A stretch of DNA of 48,073 nucleotides from positions 1-48,073 of the forward strand of contig JAJDXV010000094.1 of assembly GCA_022823085.1 (NCBI GenBank), given 5' to 3'. This document shows, in pieces, positions 26,203-35,019 of the stretch; position 1 is the stretch's first letter; each line of letters begins with the position of its first letter. A program made the translations under genes and the position numbers. Source of the stretch: Candidatus Poribacteria bacterium. Lineage in GTDB: Bacteria; Poribacteria; WGA-4E; WGA-3G. Below the pieces are notes generated by a model. That model had not been told where the DNA came from. It searched no databases and saw only the letters and a list, made by a program, of their open reading frames with translations.

Positions 26203-27109
26203 CTGATGCCTCCATTTCTTGAACGGCTTTGCAGGTACGCAGTGAAACATTTTTAGGCGGTGCGTCATAACCTTTCCAGGCGTAGGGATCGACCCCAGAG
26301 ACGGGCACAATGCATCGCCGATCTGCGCTGGCTGGACGTTCACCTTCTCGAATCGACCAAGGTAGCAACGACCAAGCATTACAGTAATGGTTCACCAAAA
26401 CCCGACGAAACGTATTGCCGCGGTTCTTACGCGAGCGGTGGAGCAGATACCCGTTGAAGAAAACCAACGCCCCGGTTTTAACTTCAACCGGTACCTCACT
26501 GCTGTCATCAAAGCCGTAGCTCTCTTCCGCAAAATCGAACTCATCTGGGTTCTCGTGCGCTTTCTGCGGATAGAGATAGCCTCGACGGTGTGAGCCTGGG
26601 AGGATCCATAAGCATCCATTTTCCACGGTCGCATCGTCCATCGCGATCCACGCGCCGATTAGGGAGCGGTCACGCGTCGGGATATAAATTTCGTCCTGAT
26701 GCCATGCCTGCCCCTGGAAATTCGGCGGTTTGACGAAAAGCATAGACTGCATACACTTGACGCTTCCATCCCAGTGTGGAAGATGCGCAGCGGTTATCTG
26801 GCTCAAGATGCCACAGATCTTCGGATGCTTGACATACTTCTCAATGATTGGACTCACGTAATGCGGTTGATGGATGCAAAGGATACGGCTGATGGCTTCG
26901 ACATCGCTCATATCGTCAGGCAGCGGTTCGATGTTGTCACACGGATGTCCACCTTTCGCAATTTTAACAGCGTCCTGCCGTAGTTCCTCTATTTCATCAA
27001 TTGCGAGCAGATCAGGAACAACGAGGTAGCCGTTGTCTACAAAGAACTGGACCTGCTCATCGGATACGATTTTTGGCACCTTAATCGGTGCACCTAATTC
27101 CAAACTCAC
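26192..27109 (-). CDS. Phytanoyl-CoA dioxygenase (PhyH) family protein
   Basis: A 305-residue Fe(II)/2-oxoglutarate-dependent dioxygenase-type protein. The metal facial triad is visible as HxD in AWHQDEIYIPTRD and the distal His in LLHRSRKNRG, followed by an Arg suited to 2-oxoglutarate. GTG start (27109) with AAGGAG 5 bp upstream. The family hydroxylates varied small molecules and is often expanded in sponge- and soil-type lineages; substrate cannot be told. It shares an operon with the small protein at 25963. Confidence 0.88.
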   Translation of the reverse strand: MSLELGAPIKVPKIVSDEQVQFFVDNGYLVVPDLLAIDEIEELRQDAVKIAKGGHPCDNIEPLPDDMSDVEAISRILCIHQPHYVSPIIEKYVKHPKICGILSQITAAHLPHWDGSVKCMQSMLFVKPPNFQGQAWHQDEIYIPTRDRSLIGAWIAMDDATVENGCLWILPGSHRRGYLYPQKAHENPDEFDFAEESYGFDDSSEVPVEVKTGALVFFNGYLLHRSRKNRGNTFRRVLVNHYCNAWSLLPWSIREGERPASADRRCIVPVSGVDPYAWKGYDAPPKNVSLRTCKAVQEMEASDGS

Positions 27110-27120
27110 GGTTTCTCCTT

Positions 27121-27220
27121 GGAAGGAAGGGGTATAAGGGTTAATTAAGCGGTTATAAGTTAAGACGTGAATTGTTACTGTCTGTCTCTTTCTTATAACT
27201 TATAACTTATAACTTATAAC
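27121..27220. repeat. Heptamer inverted-array element (copy H, TATAACT type)
   Basis: Left GGGGTATAAGGGTTAATTAAG and GGTTATAAGTTAAG, core of about 40 bp, right TATAACT repeated four times at 7-bp spacing. It separates the dioxygenase gene from the BatA-like gene. Confidence 0.8.
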
Positions 27221-29371
27221 TCATAGGCGATTGGCAAGGAACATCTCTGTCACCGCCAAAGCGAAGACGGCTAACATAAGATACGCCCAGACATTTTGGT
27301 TTTTCTCAACATCTTCTCGGTATTGCGCTACAAGTTCTGCGCTCGGTTTCTCCTCAACCGATTCGTCCGCAGCGCCTTTCAGCATACTCGTCAGTTCCTC
27401 TATATCGCGTGCTGCGAGATCAGATTCCGATGTGTCAATATTGACGACAAAATATTGTGTATCTCCGCCAGATATATGCGCGGAATAGATACCTGGAACC
27501 GACGTGTCAGCGTAAAAAATGCTGTTTTGTGAAGGGCCTTCCGGTGCATTCTCGTCCGGCTGTACGCGTGTCTCAACGTTGTTCGGATCGAAGATAGCGA
27601 TCTCCGGACGTTTCGTCGTGTCGGCTACCTCTTCATCGTCGAAAATCTTCAATTCAACACTATCGCCGATACGATAACTGGGGGTCGTGTCTACACTCTT
27701 AAGCGCGAGATATTTAATAGATTCATGTAGGAACGGCAGATAAACGGCACGAATCGGTAAATCGTTCCATTCTCTATCTATTGTTGAGGTGAAGCAGAGG
27801 ACACGTCCGAGATTTCCGTAAGATTTTTCAAAGAGTGCGGGGCTGCCATCATCATAAGCGGCGATCACGGTTGCGTCTTTTGTCGGTACAGCCTGAAAGA
27901 GCCTATAAAACCGCGCTTTACCGAAATCTCCGTGGTTCGGTTCCTTGAAAGGTGTGAAAATCGGATGATCGTACTGCACCGTCGCGATAACGCGGAATTG
28001 ATCCCGATTGAATGCGTCCCCGACAGCTTGCACAAAATCACAAGGCATCAATCCGTCCTCGCCGCCGAGGTGTCGCTTATAGGTATCCGTCTCTATATTG
28101 TCGCCCACTGTCAGAATCAGACCGCCGCCGTTAGCGACGAAATTTTTTATACGTTCCGCTTCACCGGCATCCAATTCTGCAACATCCGCAAGGATCAGAA
28201 CGTCCACGCGCGCAAGTGTCGCTGCGTTTGGCACTGAGAAGGTTTCGTTAAAATCGATCCGTATAGCCGTATTTTCAACTGAGGCTAACGCTTTTTTCAT
28301 GAAAAAAGTTTCGTCGTAAGGGTTGGGTAACCCAACCCCTACAGATCGCTCTCTTTCGCGAACGGCGTGGACTTTAATCGCCTGTAGGCTTTGCAACATA
28401 AAGTACCGTTTGTTATCAACAAGGAGCGGATCCTCTGAGATTTCGACCCAGCCGGTGTGTGTCGCTTCGTCTTGGAACTCAATGCTGAAGACAGCATCCG
28501 CGAGATCGTCGGGTTCAATATCAAGTTCAACGGTATCAATCATATTATCATCTATAAAGAGACGAACTGGCAGATTTTCGACAGGTTCAACACCGAAATT
28601 ACGGACGCGTGCAACCAAACGTGCGGCTTTCTGCTCTTTCAAAACAACTGGCGGTACACTGATCCCTGTAATCGTGAGGTTCTGTGGTTTTTCCGCGTGG
28701 ACATCAACAAAATGGATTTGGACATCCGCGCTGAGTTTATCTGTCTCAATGAAGTTATCCCAGCCGCGTTTTTGCATATCACTGATGAGATAGACCTGTT
28801 TTTCACCGATCGGGATCCCGGCAAGGATCTCGTTCGCGGTTTGGAGTGCGTCCAAGTAGTCTGTCCGATCGTTCGTAGCTTCTGCTGTATTCAACGCCGT
28901 CCGAATGTGTGAAAGTTCTGAACCGAGCGGTGCGACGACACGCGCGTTATCGGACGAAAGGATTAGGCAGGCAGCGTCGGCTGCGTCGAGCCCGTCCAAA
29001 ATTTTGACAGCCTCTTTTTTACCGTTCTCAAATATCGCCGCATATTGCATGCTGTAGGAGGTATCGAGAATAATAACAGCGTTGCGTTTGCCGCCGGTTT
29101 TCTGTGTCACCACAAACGAATCAGCGAAAAATGGACGTGCGAACGCGAGGCCGAGCAGTGCCAACATCAGGATGCGCATTAGCAGAAGCAAGAGCCGTTT
29201 CAACTGGTGCCGCCGCACGTTCGTCTGGTGCGACATCTGGATGAAACGGACAGTACTGAATATCAGCTGCCTTGCGCGTTCTCTATTCAGGAGGTGGAGG
29301 ATGATCGGAATCGAAGCACCGATGGCACCCGCCACTGCAAATAAGGGGGCTAAAATGTCTAATCCAAACAT
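27221..29371 (-). CDS. BatA-type membrane protein with von Willebrand A domain
   Basis: A 716-residue protein: N-terminal BatA/aerotolerance membrane region with two transmembrane segments (about 5-27 and 58-80, ILHLLNRERARQLIFSTVRF between them), a von Willebrand A domain with an intact MIDAS-type DTSYS (Asp103), a long beta-rich middle, a C-terminal GATase1-like domain (VANGGGLILTVGDNIETD), and a last transmembrane helix near 695-713. This is the standard layout of BatA/DUF4159-like proteins made with DUF58 and MoxR partners. GTAGGGGTT-type palindrome encodes a segment near residue 345 (28316-28342). The start overlaps the leader of the DUF58 gene closely (1-bp gap). Confidence 0.85.
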   Translation of the reverse strand: MFGLDILAPLFAVAGAIGASIPIILHLLNRERARQLIFSTVRFIQMSHQTNVRRHQLKRLLLLLMRILMLALLGLAFARPFFADSFVVTQKTGGKRNAVIILDTSYSMQYAAIFENGKKEAVKILDGLDAADAACLILSSDNARVVAPLGSELSHIRTALNTAEATNDRTDYLDALQTANEILAGIPIGEKQVYLISDMQKRGWDNFIETDKLSADVQIHFVDVHAEKPQNLTITGISVPPVVLKEQKAARLVARVRNFGVEPVENLPVRLFIDDNMIDTVELDIEPDDLADAVFSIEFQDEATHTGWVEISEDPLLVDNKRYFMLQSLQAIKVHAVRERERSVGVGLPNPYDETFFMKKALASVENTAIRIDFNETFSVPNAATLARVDVLILADVAELDAGEAERIKNFVANGGGLILTVGDNIETDTYKRHLGGEDGLMPCDFVQAVGDAFNRDQFRVIATVQYDHPIFTPFKEPNHGDFGKARFYRLFQAVPTKDATVIAAYDDGSPALFEKSYGNLGRVLCFTSTIDREWNDLPIRAVYLPFLHESIKYLALKSVDTTPSYRIGDSVELKIFDDEEVADTTKRPEIAIFDPNNVETRVQPDENAPEGPSQNSIFYADTSVPGIYSAHISGGDTQYFVVNIDTSESDLAARDIEELTSMLKGAADESVEEKPSAELVAQYREDVEKNQNVWAYLMLAVFALAVTEMFLANRL
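28316..28342. repeat. 27-bp palindrome inside the BatA-like coding sequence
   Basis: A near-perfect palindrome centred near 28329 (GTAAGGGTTGGGT and ACCCAACCCCTAC arms). It is read in frame as VGVGLPNPY on the - strand. It looks like an intergenic REP-type palindrome rather than native coding. Confidence 0.8.
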
Positions 29372-29372
29372 C

Positions 29373-30359
29373 CTAAAAAATTCCTTGCCGTTTGGCGAGG
29401 TAAGAAGCGAGTGCGAGATCGATCGGGGTCGCTGTTGTGATTATGTTGTAATCAATATCTGCTTGTCGGAGCGCGAGCCTATAAGTGTCGATAAATTCAT
29501 TGAAGTTGCTAAGATAACTCTCCCGAATCGCTTGTGGCGTTGTGATAATCTCGGCATCGTTTTCTGCATCAATAAAGCGGATAAGTGCTTCTGAACTCCG
29601 TCCGCTCTCGAAATCGGTAAACTCCAGTTCCTGTTTCGCGAGAACGTGAAAGACGATAACCTCGTGTCCATCATAACGTAGATGCTCCAGTCCGGCGATT
29701 ACCTCCTCATGATTTTCGTCGTAGAGATCGGAAATGAAAAGTACCAATCCACGTTTGGTAAGCCGTTCAGCGATCTGATGGAGCGGCGTTCCCATCTGAG
29801 TGTTTTTTGTCGTCTGTAGCGTCTCCAAGGTCAGTAAAATTGAGTGTAAATGTGATGTACTACTTCGTGCTGGAAGGTACTGATGGAGCGCATCATCGAA
29901 ATACGCGAACCCGACTGCATCCCGCTGCTTTGCCATAAAATAAGCGAGCGAGGCGATAAGATAACTTGCATATCTCAATTTTGTGAGTATCGGCTGTCTC
30001 GGTCTGTCGCGTTCGGTATCCTGTGTATCCTCTGTTTCAGTTTCCGTATCTGTCGGATGCATCATAGACTCGCTTGTATCTAAGAGCAGGTAACAGTTGA
30101 GGTTCGTCTCCTCCTCAAACTGTTTAATATAGTATCTGTCGGTCCGAGCGTAGGCTTTCCAGTCGATATGTTTGGTGTCGTCTCCGGGCATATATTGCCG
30201 GTATTGCGAGAATTCAACAGAAAATCCGTGATATGGACTCTTGTGTAGCCCTGAGATGAACCCTTCAACGACGTATCTGGCAATTAGCTCAAGGTTCCCG
30301 ATTCGGGCAAGTACTGTTGGGTCTAAAAATGCGCGTCCGACTGCTGAATTCTGTTGCAT
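29373..30359 (-). CDS. DUF58 domain protein
   Basis: A 328-residue protein with the DUF58 core GDDTKHIDWKAYARTDRYY and a von Willebrand-like DTSESM motif; the region between has the usual YRQYMPGDD. DUF58 proteins act in Bat/MoxR membrane-stress systems, but the molecular role is not settled. AAGGA lies 6 bp upstream of the ATG. The stop is 1 bp from the start of the BatA-like gene, so they are an operon. No MoxR ATPase is adjacent in the window. Confidence 0.88.
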   Translation of the reverse strand: MQQNSAVGRAFLDPTVLARIGNLELIARYVVEGFISGLHKSPYHGFSVEFSQYRQYMPGDDTKHIDWKAYARTDRYYIKQFEEETNLNCYLLLDTSESMMHPTDTETETEDTQDTERDRPRQPILTKLRYASYLIASLAYFMAKQRDAVGFAYFDDALHQYLPARSSTSHLHSILLTLETLQTTKNTQMGTPLHQIAERLTKRGLVLFISDLYDENHEEVIAGLEHLRYDGHEVIVFHVLAKQELEFTDFESGRSSEALIRFIDAENDAEIITTPQAIRESYLSNFNEFIDTYRLALRQADIDYNIITTATPIDLALASYLAKRQGIF

Positions 30360-30514
30360 CTATATCCTTTGGCGAGTACGCAGTTAACAGTACGGAATCG
30401 GGTACGATTCCTTTCAGTTATCAGTTGTCAGAAAAGAAATATTGGGTGATTCTAATGTCTCTTAACTGAGTACTGAAAGGTTGCGCAGCAACCGTACTGA
30501 GTACTGTTAACTAA
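30360..30514. repeat. Inverted repeat element (copy I, CAGTTAACAG type)
   Basis: GAGTACGCAGTTAACAGTACGG on the left and ACTGAGTACTGTTAACTAACT on the right form inverted arms around an internal part with TCAGTTATCAGTTGTCAG and GTACTGAAAGG. It belongs with the neighbouring heptamer elements by layout but has a different unit. Confidence 0.6.
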
Positions 30515-32515
30515 CTATTTTTTTCTTAAAATAAGTAATGTGAGATCATCAAATTGATCTGCTTCCCCTTGAAAATCCATGACTGCCTTGTGAAGCGCAG
30601 CACGTATCCCGTCAGCATCTTCATCTTTACAGGCGATAGATGCCTCAACAAGTCGTTCTTCGTCATAGTAATCGTCTTCGACATTAACGGTTTCTGTGAC
30701 ACCGTCTGTATAATATACAACGACATCGCCGCTCATGAGTTCGACATGCTCGGCTTCATACTCGGCGATGCTTGAAACCATATCGTTTGGGAACATTCCG
30801 AGCGGGATGCCACCTACTTCCTCACCCAACCATTTGTAGGTGCCGTCTTTTCTAACGAGTAGGGGCGGGTTGTGTCCTGCGTTGAGTGTCGTGAGTATGT
30901 CGGTTTCTGGGTTAAGATGGCTGTAGAAGAATGTGGCGTATTTTTCCTCTGTACCACTCGCGTAAAGCAGCGAGTTAAGCGTCATAGCCATATCAGCGAT
31001 TTCGGCGTACAAGGGTCCCTGCGTAGATGCGTCCTGTTCGACATTTTCGAGGGCGATATTTTTCACACGTGACAATTCGGAGATGAGGCCGGCGCGTAAG
31101 GTCGCCATGAGTAGCGCGGCTTGCATCCCTTTTCCAGAGACATCGGCAATCGCGAGGCCCCAGCGTCCGGTAGGCAGAGCGATACAGTCATAATAGTCGC
31201 CGCCGACGGGTCCGCGGGGTTCATAATGTCCCGCGACTTCGTATCCGGGGATGTCAGGGAGCATGTCGGGAATAAGGTTCTCTTGAATTTTGCGTGCTTC
31301 TTCCATTTCAGCCTGGAGTTGACGCGCTTCAAGTGCCTCCTGATGGAGGTGTGCATTCTCAATCGCGACCCCTGCTTGTTTCGCGAAAGAATCGAGCAAG
31401 ATGACATCTTCATCAGTGAAGGCGGTGATTCTGCCGCCGCGCTCCTCTTTATCGCCGACAACAAGGATCCCTAAGATGTCGCCGTCGCGTCCAGGAATCG
31501 GGACAGCCATCAGGTTTCTGCCGCCGAAGAGCGTATCGGACTCCGGTAGACAGTGTCCGGGCAGCCCTTCCGTAACAACAGATTTCAGCATATCTACGGA
31601 AGTTTTTAAATTTTCCTTGCGGTTCGTCAGGTCGGTTTCAGGTTCAACGTTCGCTTCCGTATATTCGCTCTCCATTTTATTGGATGTTTCTTCGCCGTAA
31701 GGGATGCGTCGTCCATTCCCGCTGTCTGGTTCTGCTGTTGGTTCGAGCAAGGTCTCAGGAAACGCGTAGTGCATCTCAAGTTCTTGTTGGTCGGTGTTCG
31801 TGAGCATGAGAGCCCCGGCGTTCGCGTCGAGGAGTGAGACGGCTTGGTGTACCACCTGCTCTGCTGCTTCTTCAGGTTGAAGGAGTTGACAGATCTGGGG
31901 CGCGCTCTCCGCAAGCATAAACAGGCGGAACTTTTCGCTTTGAATCCCTTCGACCATCTGCGAGTACGCAATCGCGATTGATATTTGATGTGCGAGCGTC
32001 GTCAGTAGCTCCTTTTCCCAAGCTTCTAACGTATCTCGCGCCAAAAATTTGCCGAGACCGATCATCCCCAAAAATTCGTCTTGAATCTTTAGCGGAACCC
32101 AGAGGTGTATGTCTATAACCTCGGCGAGTTTAGGGCTCCGGTCAAAGAATGGTTTAAGCGGGTCCGGCGGTGCATCGTTCTCAATGAAAGCGTGTTGCAG
32201 TAAAGCCGTGAGTTCATCCGGCTCAACGGGGATCGGTGGGAATACCTCATCCGGTGTCACCGCAACGACATCAAGGTTTTGTTGTGTCGAGTGATAACGG
32301 AGTATGGCGCCGCGCCTAATTTGCAAAGTTCCGAGCGTGATGCGGAGGTACGTTTTGCTTGAATGATTGAAGTTCGTGTGTCCTGAGATGAGTGTTTGTC
32401 CCAGATTTTCCAACTCGGATAGACTAAAGATGAGCCGCTCCATCGTCTGTTCGGCGGTGCTTTGCGTCTTATGGGTTTGCAAATTGGCTCCTGATGACTT
32501 GCTCAGGTCTTTCAT
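30515..32515 (-). CDS. RsbU-like GAF-SpoIIE (PP2C) phosphatase
   Basis: A 666-residue regulatory phosphatase: N-terminal region to about 50, GAF-type domain about 60-200, second GAF-type about 210-400 (with a low-complexity insertion), a helical linker (ARQLQAEMEEARKIQENLIP), and a SpoIIE/PP2C domain about 430-665. Catalytic-type motifs are GGDYYDCI, DVSGKGMQAALLMA, LNAGHNPPLLV and DGVTE. It would dephosphorylate a STAS antagonist. Two neighbours, a STAS protein and an HATPase kinase, complete a partner-switching module. No sigma-B gene is seen. Confidence 0.9.
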   Translation of the reverse strand: MKDLSKSSGANLQTHKTQSTAEQTMERLIFSLSELENLGQTLISGHTNFNHSSKTYLRITLGTLQIRRGAILRYHSTQQNLDVVAVTPDEVFPPIPVEPDELTALLQHAFIENDAPPDPLKPFFDRSPKLAEVIDIHLWVPLKIQDEFLGMIGLGKFLARDTLEAWEKELLTTLAHQISIAIAYSQMVEGIQSEKFRLFMLAESAPQICQLLQPEEAAEQVVHQAVSLLDANAGALMLTNTDQQELEMHYAFPETLLEPTAEPDSGNGRRIPYGEETSNKMESEYTEANVEPETDLTNRKENLKTSVDMLKSVVTEGLPGHCLPESDTLFGGRNLMAVPIPGRDGDILGILVVGDKEERGGRITAFTDEDVILLDSFAKQAGVAIENAHLHQEALEARQLQAEMEEARKIQENLIPDMLPDIPGYEVAGHYEPRGPVGGDYYDCIALPTGRWGLAIADVSGKGMQAALLMATLRAGLISELSRVKNIALENVEQDASTQGPLYAEIADMAMTLNSLLYASGTEEKYATFFYSHLNPETDILTTLNAGHNPPLLVRKDGTYKWLGEEVGGIPLGMFPNDMVSSIAEYEAEHVELMSGDVVVYYTDGVTETVNVEDDYYDEERLVEASIACKDEDADGIRAALHKAVMDFQGEADQFDDLTLLILRKK

Positions 32516-32670
32516 AATGTTGTATCCACAAATTCGGTTCTAATTTTTATAATATTAATGATTACTGATGTCAAAAGGCGCGGGTAAAAGTCTACCGACA
32601 ACACGCCAGAAAATTTAAGAGAAACTAATCTTAATGGACAACCGCATTCGATTCGGTTCTCAGCCAAAAC

Positions 32671-33015
32671 TTATAAATTCTCGATTGCGGATTCTTCATC
32701 CGGGTAGATGCCGGCATATTTCGCGAGTGCCATCATCCGAAAAGTGCGTTCTTGCGTAGCGGACAACCCGCAGAAGTTCAAGGTGCCTTCGCGCTCCTCA
32801 AGCGCTTCGATGATTTCGATAAGTATGGATATACCGATGCTATTAATAAGCGTTGTTTTTTCAAGGTTGATGACCAGTTGTGTGTGCCCGCTCTGAATGA
32901 GTTCCCGCGCTTTTTCGGAAAGTTTTTCGCCGAGCGCATCGTTGAGATACCCAGCCGTTTCAATGACCGCGTGTTCCTGTCCCTCGCGGATTTGAATATC
33001 AAATTTGTTTAGCAA
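32671..33015 (-). CDS. STAS-domain anti-sigma factor antagonist (RsbV-like)
   Basis: A 114-residue STAS protein; the conserved phosphoserine is Ser59 in INSIGIS. The TTG at 33015 (MLNKFDIQ) is used because an AAGGAGG lies 8 bp upstream of it; the longer in-frame TTG at 33036 would include that site inside the coding sequence. Its phosphorylation by the adjacent kinase and dephosphorylation by the SpoIIE-type phosphatase would switch a sigma factor or another target. Gap of 173 bp to the kinase gene. Confidence 0.88.
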   Translation of the reverse strand: MLNKFDIQIREGQEHAVIETAGYLNDALGEKLSEKARELIQSGHTQLVINLEKTTLINSIGISILIEIIEALEEREGTLNFCGLSATQERTFRMMALAKYAGIYPDEESAIENL

Positions 33016-33188
33016 AGTGCTTACCTCCTTCGTCAACGCTGAATATGGAATGCAAACCGTACCACGTAACCTAAAGATGATCTGTAGAATAGTGCATCGC
33101 TGTTAATAACGAATTTGCGTGCGGGCTTGTAAACAAGGGGTCCCGAAAGCAAAATCGTGCTACCGATATAGCGAGAACGGCATAACGT

Positions 33189-33653
33189 TTAGGCGGTTTT
33201 CCGACTCTTTCTTTTGATGACGCTGACAGTTGTGCCGTTGGAGCTGCTTTCTATATCTACTTCGTCCATTAGGCTTCTAACAATTTGTAAACCTCTGCCG
33301 CGCTTACGCAGATCAGGGTGTACACCTGGGGTCCCGAGTAAGCGGGAACCATCCAGAATATCGGGGGTTATACCGACGCCTCGATCCATAATTTTGAACT
33401 GTAACTGATCCTCAGAAAGTAGGAACTCAATATGAACCGCGTTATCATCGCTCTGGCTGTGCTCAAAAGCGTTTATGCAGGTTTCAATAATCGCGAGTTG
33501 AATCTCTTCAACCTGTCCCTCCTCGAAATCCATCAATTCTGCAAGGACAGAGGCAGTTTTCGCTGCGGCAAGCTCCATATCAGGGTACATCGGTATAGTG
33601 AGGAGTACTTTGTGTTCTAATGACACGTTTTTTCCCTCCTTGCTATCGCTCAT
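33189..33653 (-). CDS. HATPase_c anti-sigma kinase (RsbW-like)
   Basis: A 154-residue single-domain ATPase/serine kinase. N box ETCINAFEHS, G1 box DRGVG, G2 box RGRGLQIV; the fold is that of SpoIIAB/RsbW. The lid is short. It would bind and phosphorylate the neighbouring STAS protein. No sigma factor is adjacent, so the target may be elsewhere or not be a sigma factor. Confidence 0.88.
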   Translation of the reverse strand: MSDSKEGKNVSLEHKVLLTIPMYPDMELAAAKTASVLAELMDFEEGQVEEIQLAIIETCINAFEHSQSDDNAVHIEFLLSEDQLQFKIMDRGVGITPDILDGSRLLGTPGVHPDLRKRGRGLQIVRSLMDEVDIESSSNGTTVSVIKRKSRKTA

Positions 33654-33770
33654 GTTTTACATCTGAAATCTATAAATCCGTTCTAACTTCATACATCTTC
33701 GTTGACCTGAATTAAAAATATACTATATCTTTCCAAATTGTGTCAACACTTTTATTTATGCAGGGCTATT

Positions 33771-34325
33771 TTAGGGAACCGGAACCTTCGTCGCGTCAAC
33801 AATCCAACGCGCGTCAACTATACTGGCGGACGCTTCCGCAACTCGCGGCTGATAGGTCGCAAATTTTACCCGATCGCAATTGGCGAGTACTTGCTGAACC
33901 CGGTCGATATATTCGGTACCTATCTCAGCACGCGACATCGCTTGAAGGAGTGCTGTCGTTGTTAGTTCTAACGCCGGAATCTGATAGCGTGCGCTGATAT
34001 ATTCTCGGAGCGCGTGTGCGACTTGTGTGTGATACGTCTCCATATCGCCGTGCGCGAGCAGTTCTGATGTCTCAATCGCTTTCAACCGTTCGTATGCCAC
34101 CGCATGCGGCAGCGGAACATCTATCCCTTCATCTTCAGATACTGTTAAGGTTTGATACCGTTTTTGGAGATAGAACCATACGGACGCAGCGATAAGTCCG
34201 AGTATCACCACAGCACCGATAAAATGAGGGAGTAGACTCTCGGAGACCTCCAGTGGCGGTTTGATATCGCGTAAGCCTTGTCCGTTGACCGCGCCTTGCA
34301 TAAAAACTTGTGTAAGTACAGACAT
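33771..34325 (-). CDS. DUF4381-like single-pass membrane protein
   Basis: A 184-residue protein: one transmembrane segment (about 34-52, HFIGAVVILGLIAASVWFYL), preceded by a short N-terminal part with RDIKPPLEVSE, and a cytoplasmic-type helical C-terminus containing AHALREYISARYQIPALELTT and ANCDRVKFA. This matches DUF4381 proteins, which are normally encoded among BatA/DUF58/MoxR genes. Here it is separated from the BatA/DUF58 pair by the RsbUVW-like module. A fainter start lies at codon 9. Confidence 0.6.
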   Translation of the reverse strand: MSVLTQVFMQGAVNGQGLRDIKPPLEVSESLLPHFIGAVVILGLIAASVWFYLQKRYQTLTVSEDEGIDVPLPHAVAYERLKAIETSELLAHGDMETYHTQVAHALREYISARYQIPALELTTTALLQAMSRAEIGTEYIDRVQQVLANCDRVKFATYQPRVAEASASIVDARWIVDATKVPVP

Positions 34326-34383
34326 ATTTCCTGCGAAATGGTGCGCTATAGGGCCCTGTATCTAAAAAATTTCCGAGTGCGCC

Positions 34384-34974
34384 TTATGTTAGACGTGGTT
34401 CAACGATTATCGACTTCGGAGATGTTGGGCACGCATACTGACATACGCCGCACCCTGTGCAGCCGGACGCAAGCACCTCGACAACACCTTTGGTTGTCAG
34501 CTGAATCGCATCCTCTCCCATCGGACAGGTGTCGATACAATACGTGCAAGCGACTTCTTTCGTCCGGAGGCACGTCTCAACATTGAACACTGCCAGACCG
34601 ATCCTAATATCTTCGGCGTAGACAGGTTTTAATGCGCCACTCGGACAGACATACATACATGCCAACGAATCACAGATAACACACGGTTGCTCGTCAGGGT
34701 CAATGTAAGGGGTGTTGGCGATAGCAGATTGAACGTTTTGCAACGGAAGAATGGCGTTTGCGGGACAGTTTTTGATACAGTTCCCACACCGATGACAGGT
34801 CTCCAAGAATTCCGGTTCAGGTGCTGCGCCGGGTGGACGTAAAATATAACCTCTGTCCGGTTTTTCAGCCGACAAATATTCAGGCACCTGGTTGTCAAGA
34901 AGTTCGGCAACCGGTTGCATGATTTGGTTGAGTGCTTCCTTGAAAAAACCGCGTCTCCCTGTTTCACGAGCCAT
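34384..34974 (-). CDS. Multi-cluster 4Fe-4S ferredoxin-type protein (NapF/MauM-like)
   Basis: A 196-residue protein with four cysteine clusters: CHRCGNCIKNCP, CVICDSLACMYVCP, a CLRTKEVACTYCIDTCP cluster, and CTGCGVCQYACP. The N-terminus has RRGFFKEAL, a twin-arginine-like string but without a following hydrophobic stretch, so it is probably cytoplasmic or not classically exported. Relatives include NapF/NapG and MauM-type electron carriers. ATG 34974 with GAGG about 12 bp upstream is preferred to a TTG at 34992. It lies 45 bp after the SufR-like regulator gene, probably as its operon partner. Confidence 0.82.
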   Translation of the reverse strand: MARETGRRGFFKEALNQIMQPVAELLDNQVPEYLSAEKPDRGYILRPPGAAPEPEFLETCHRCGNCIKNCPANAILPLQNVQSAIANTPYIDPDEQPCVICDSLACMYVCPSGALKPVYAEDIRIGLAVFNVETCLRTKEVACTYCIDTCPMGEDAIQLTTKGVVEVLASGCTGCGVCQYACPTSPKSIIVEPRLT

Positions 34975-35019
34975 GCTATGATTTGTCCTCAAAAATGGTG
35001 GGGAGTTCTGACCCCCGGA

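Noticed and set aside
26202..26379. Longer 138-residue form of the small protein after PhyH
   Set aside because: The extra N-terminal part only reads the dioxygenase gene in another frame; a consensus GGAGG favours the shorter form.
18128..30514. Heptamer arrays as CRISPR or tRNA clusters
   Set aside because: The units are only 7 bp and tandem without spacers, and no cloverleaf folding or cas genes are seen.
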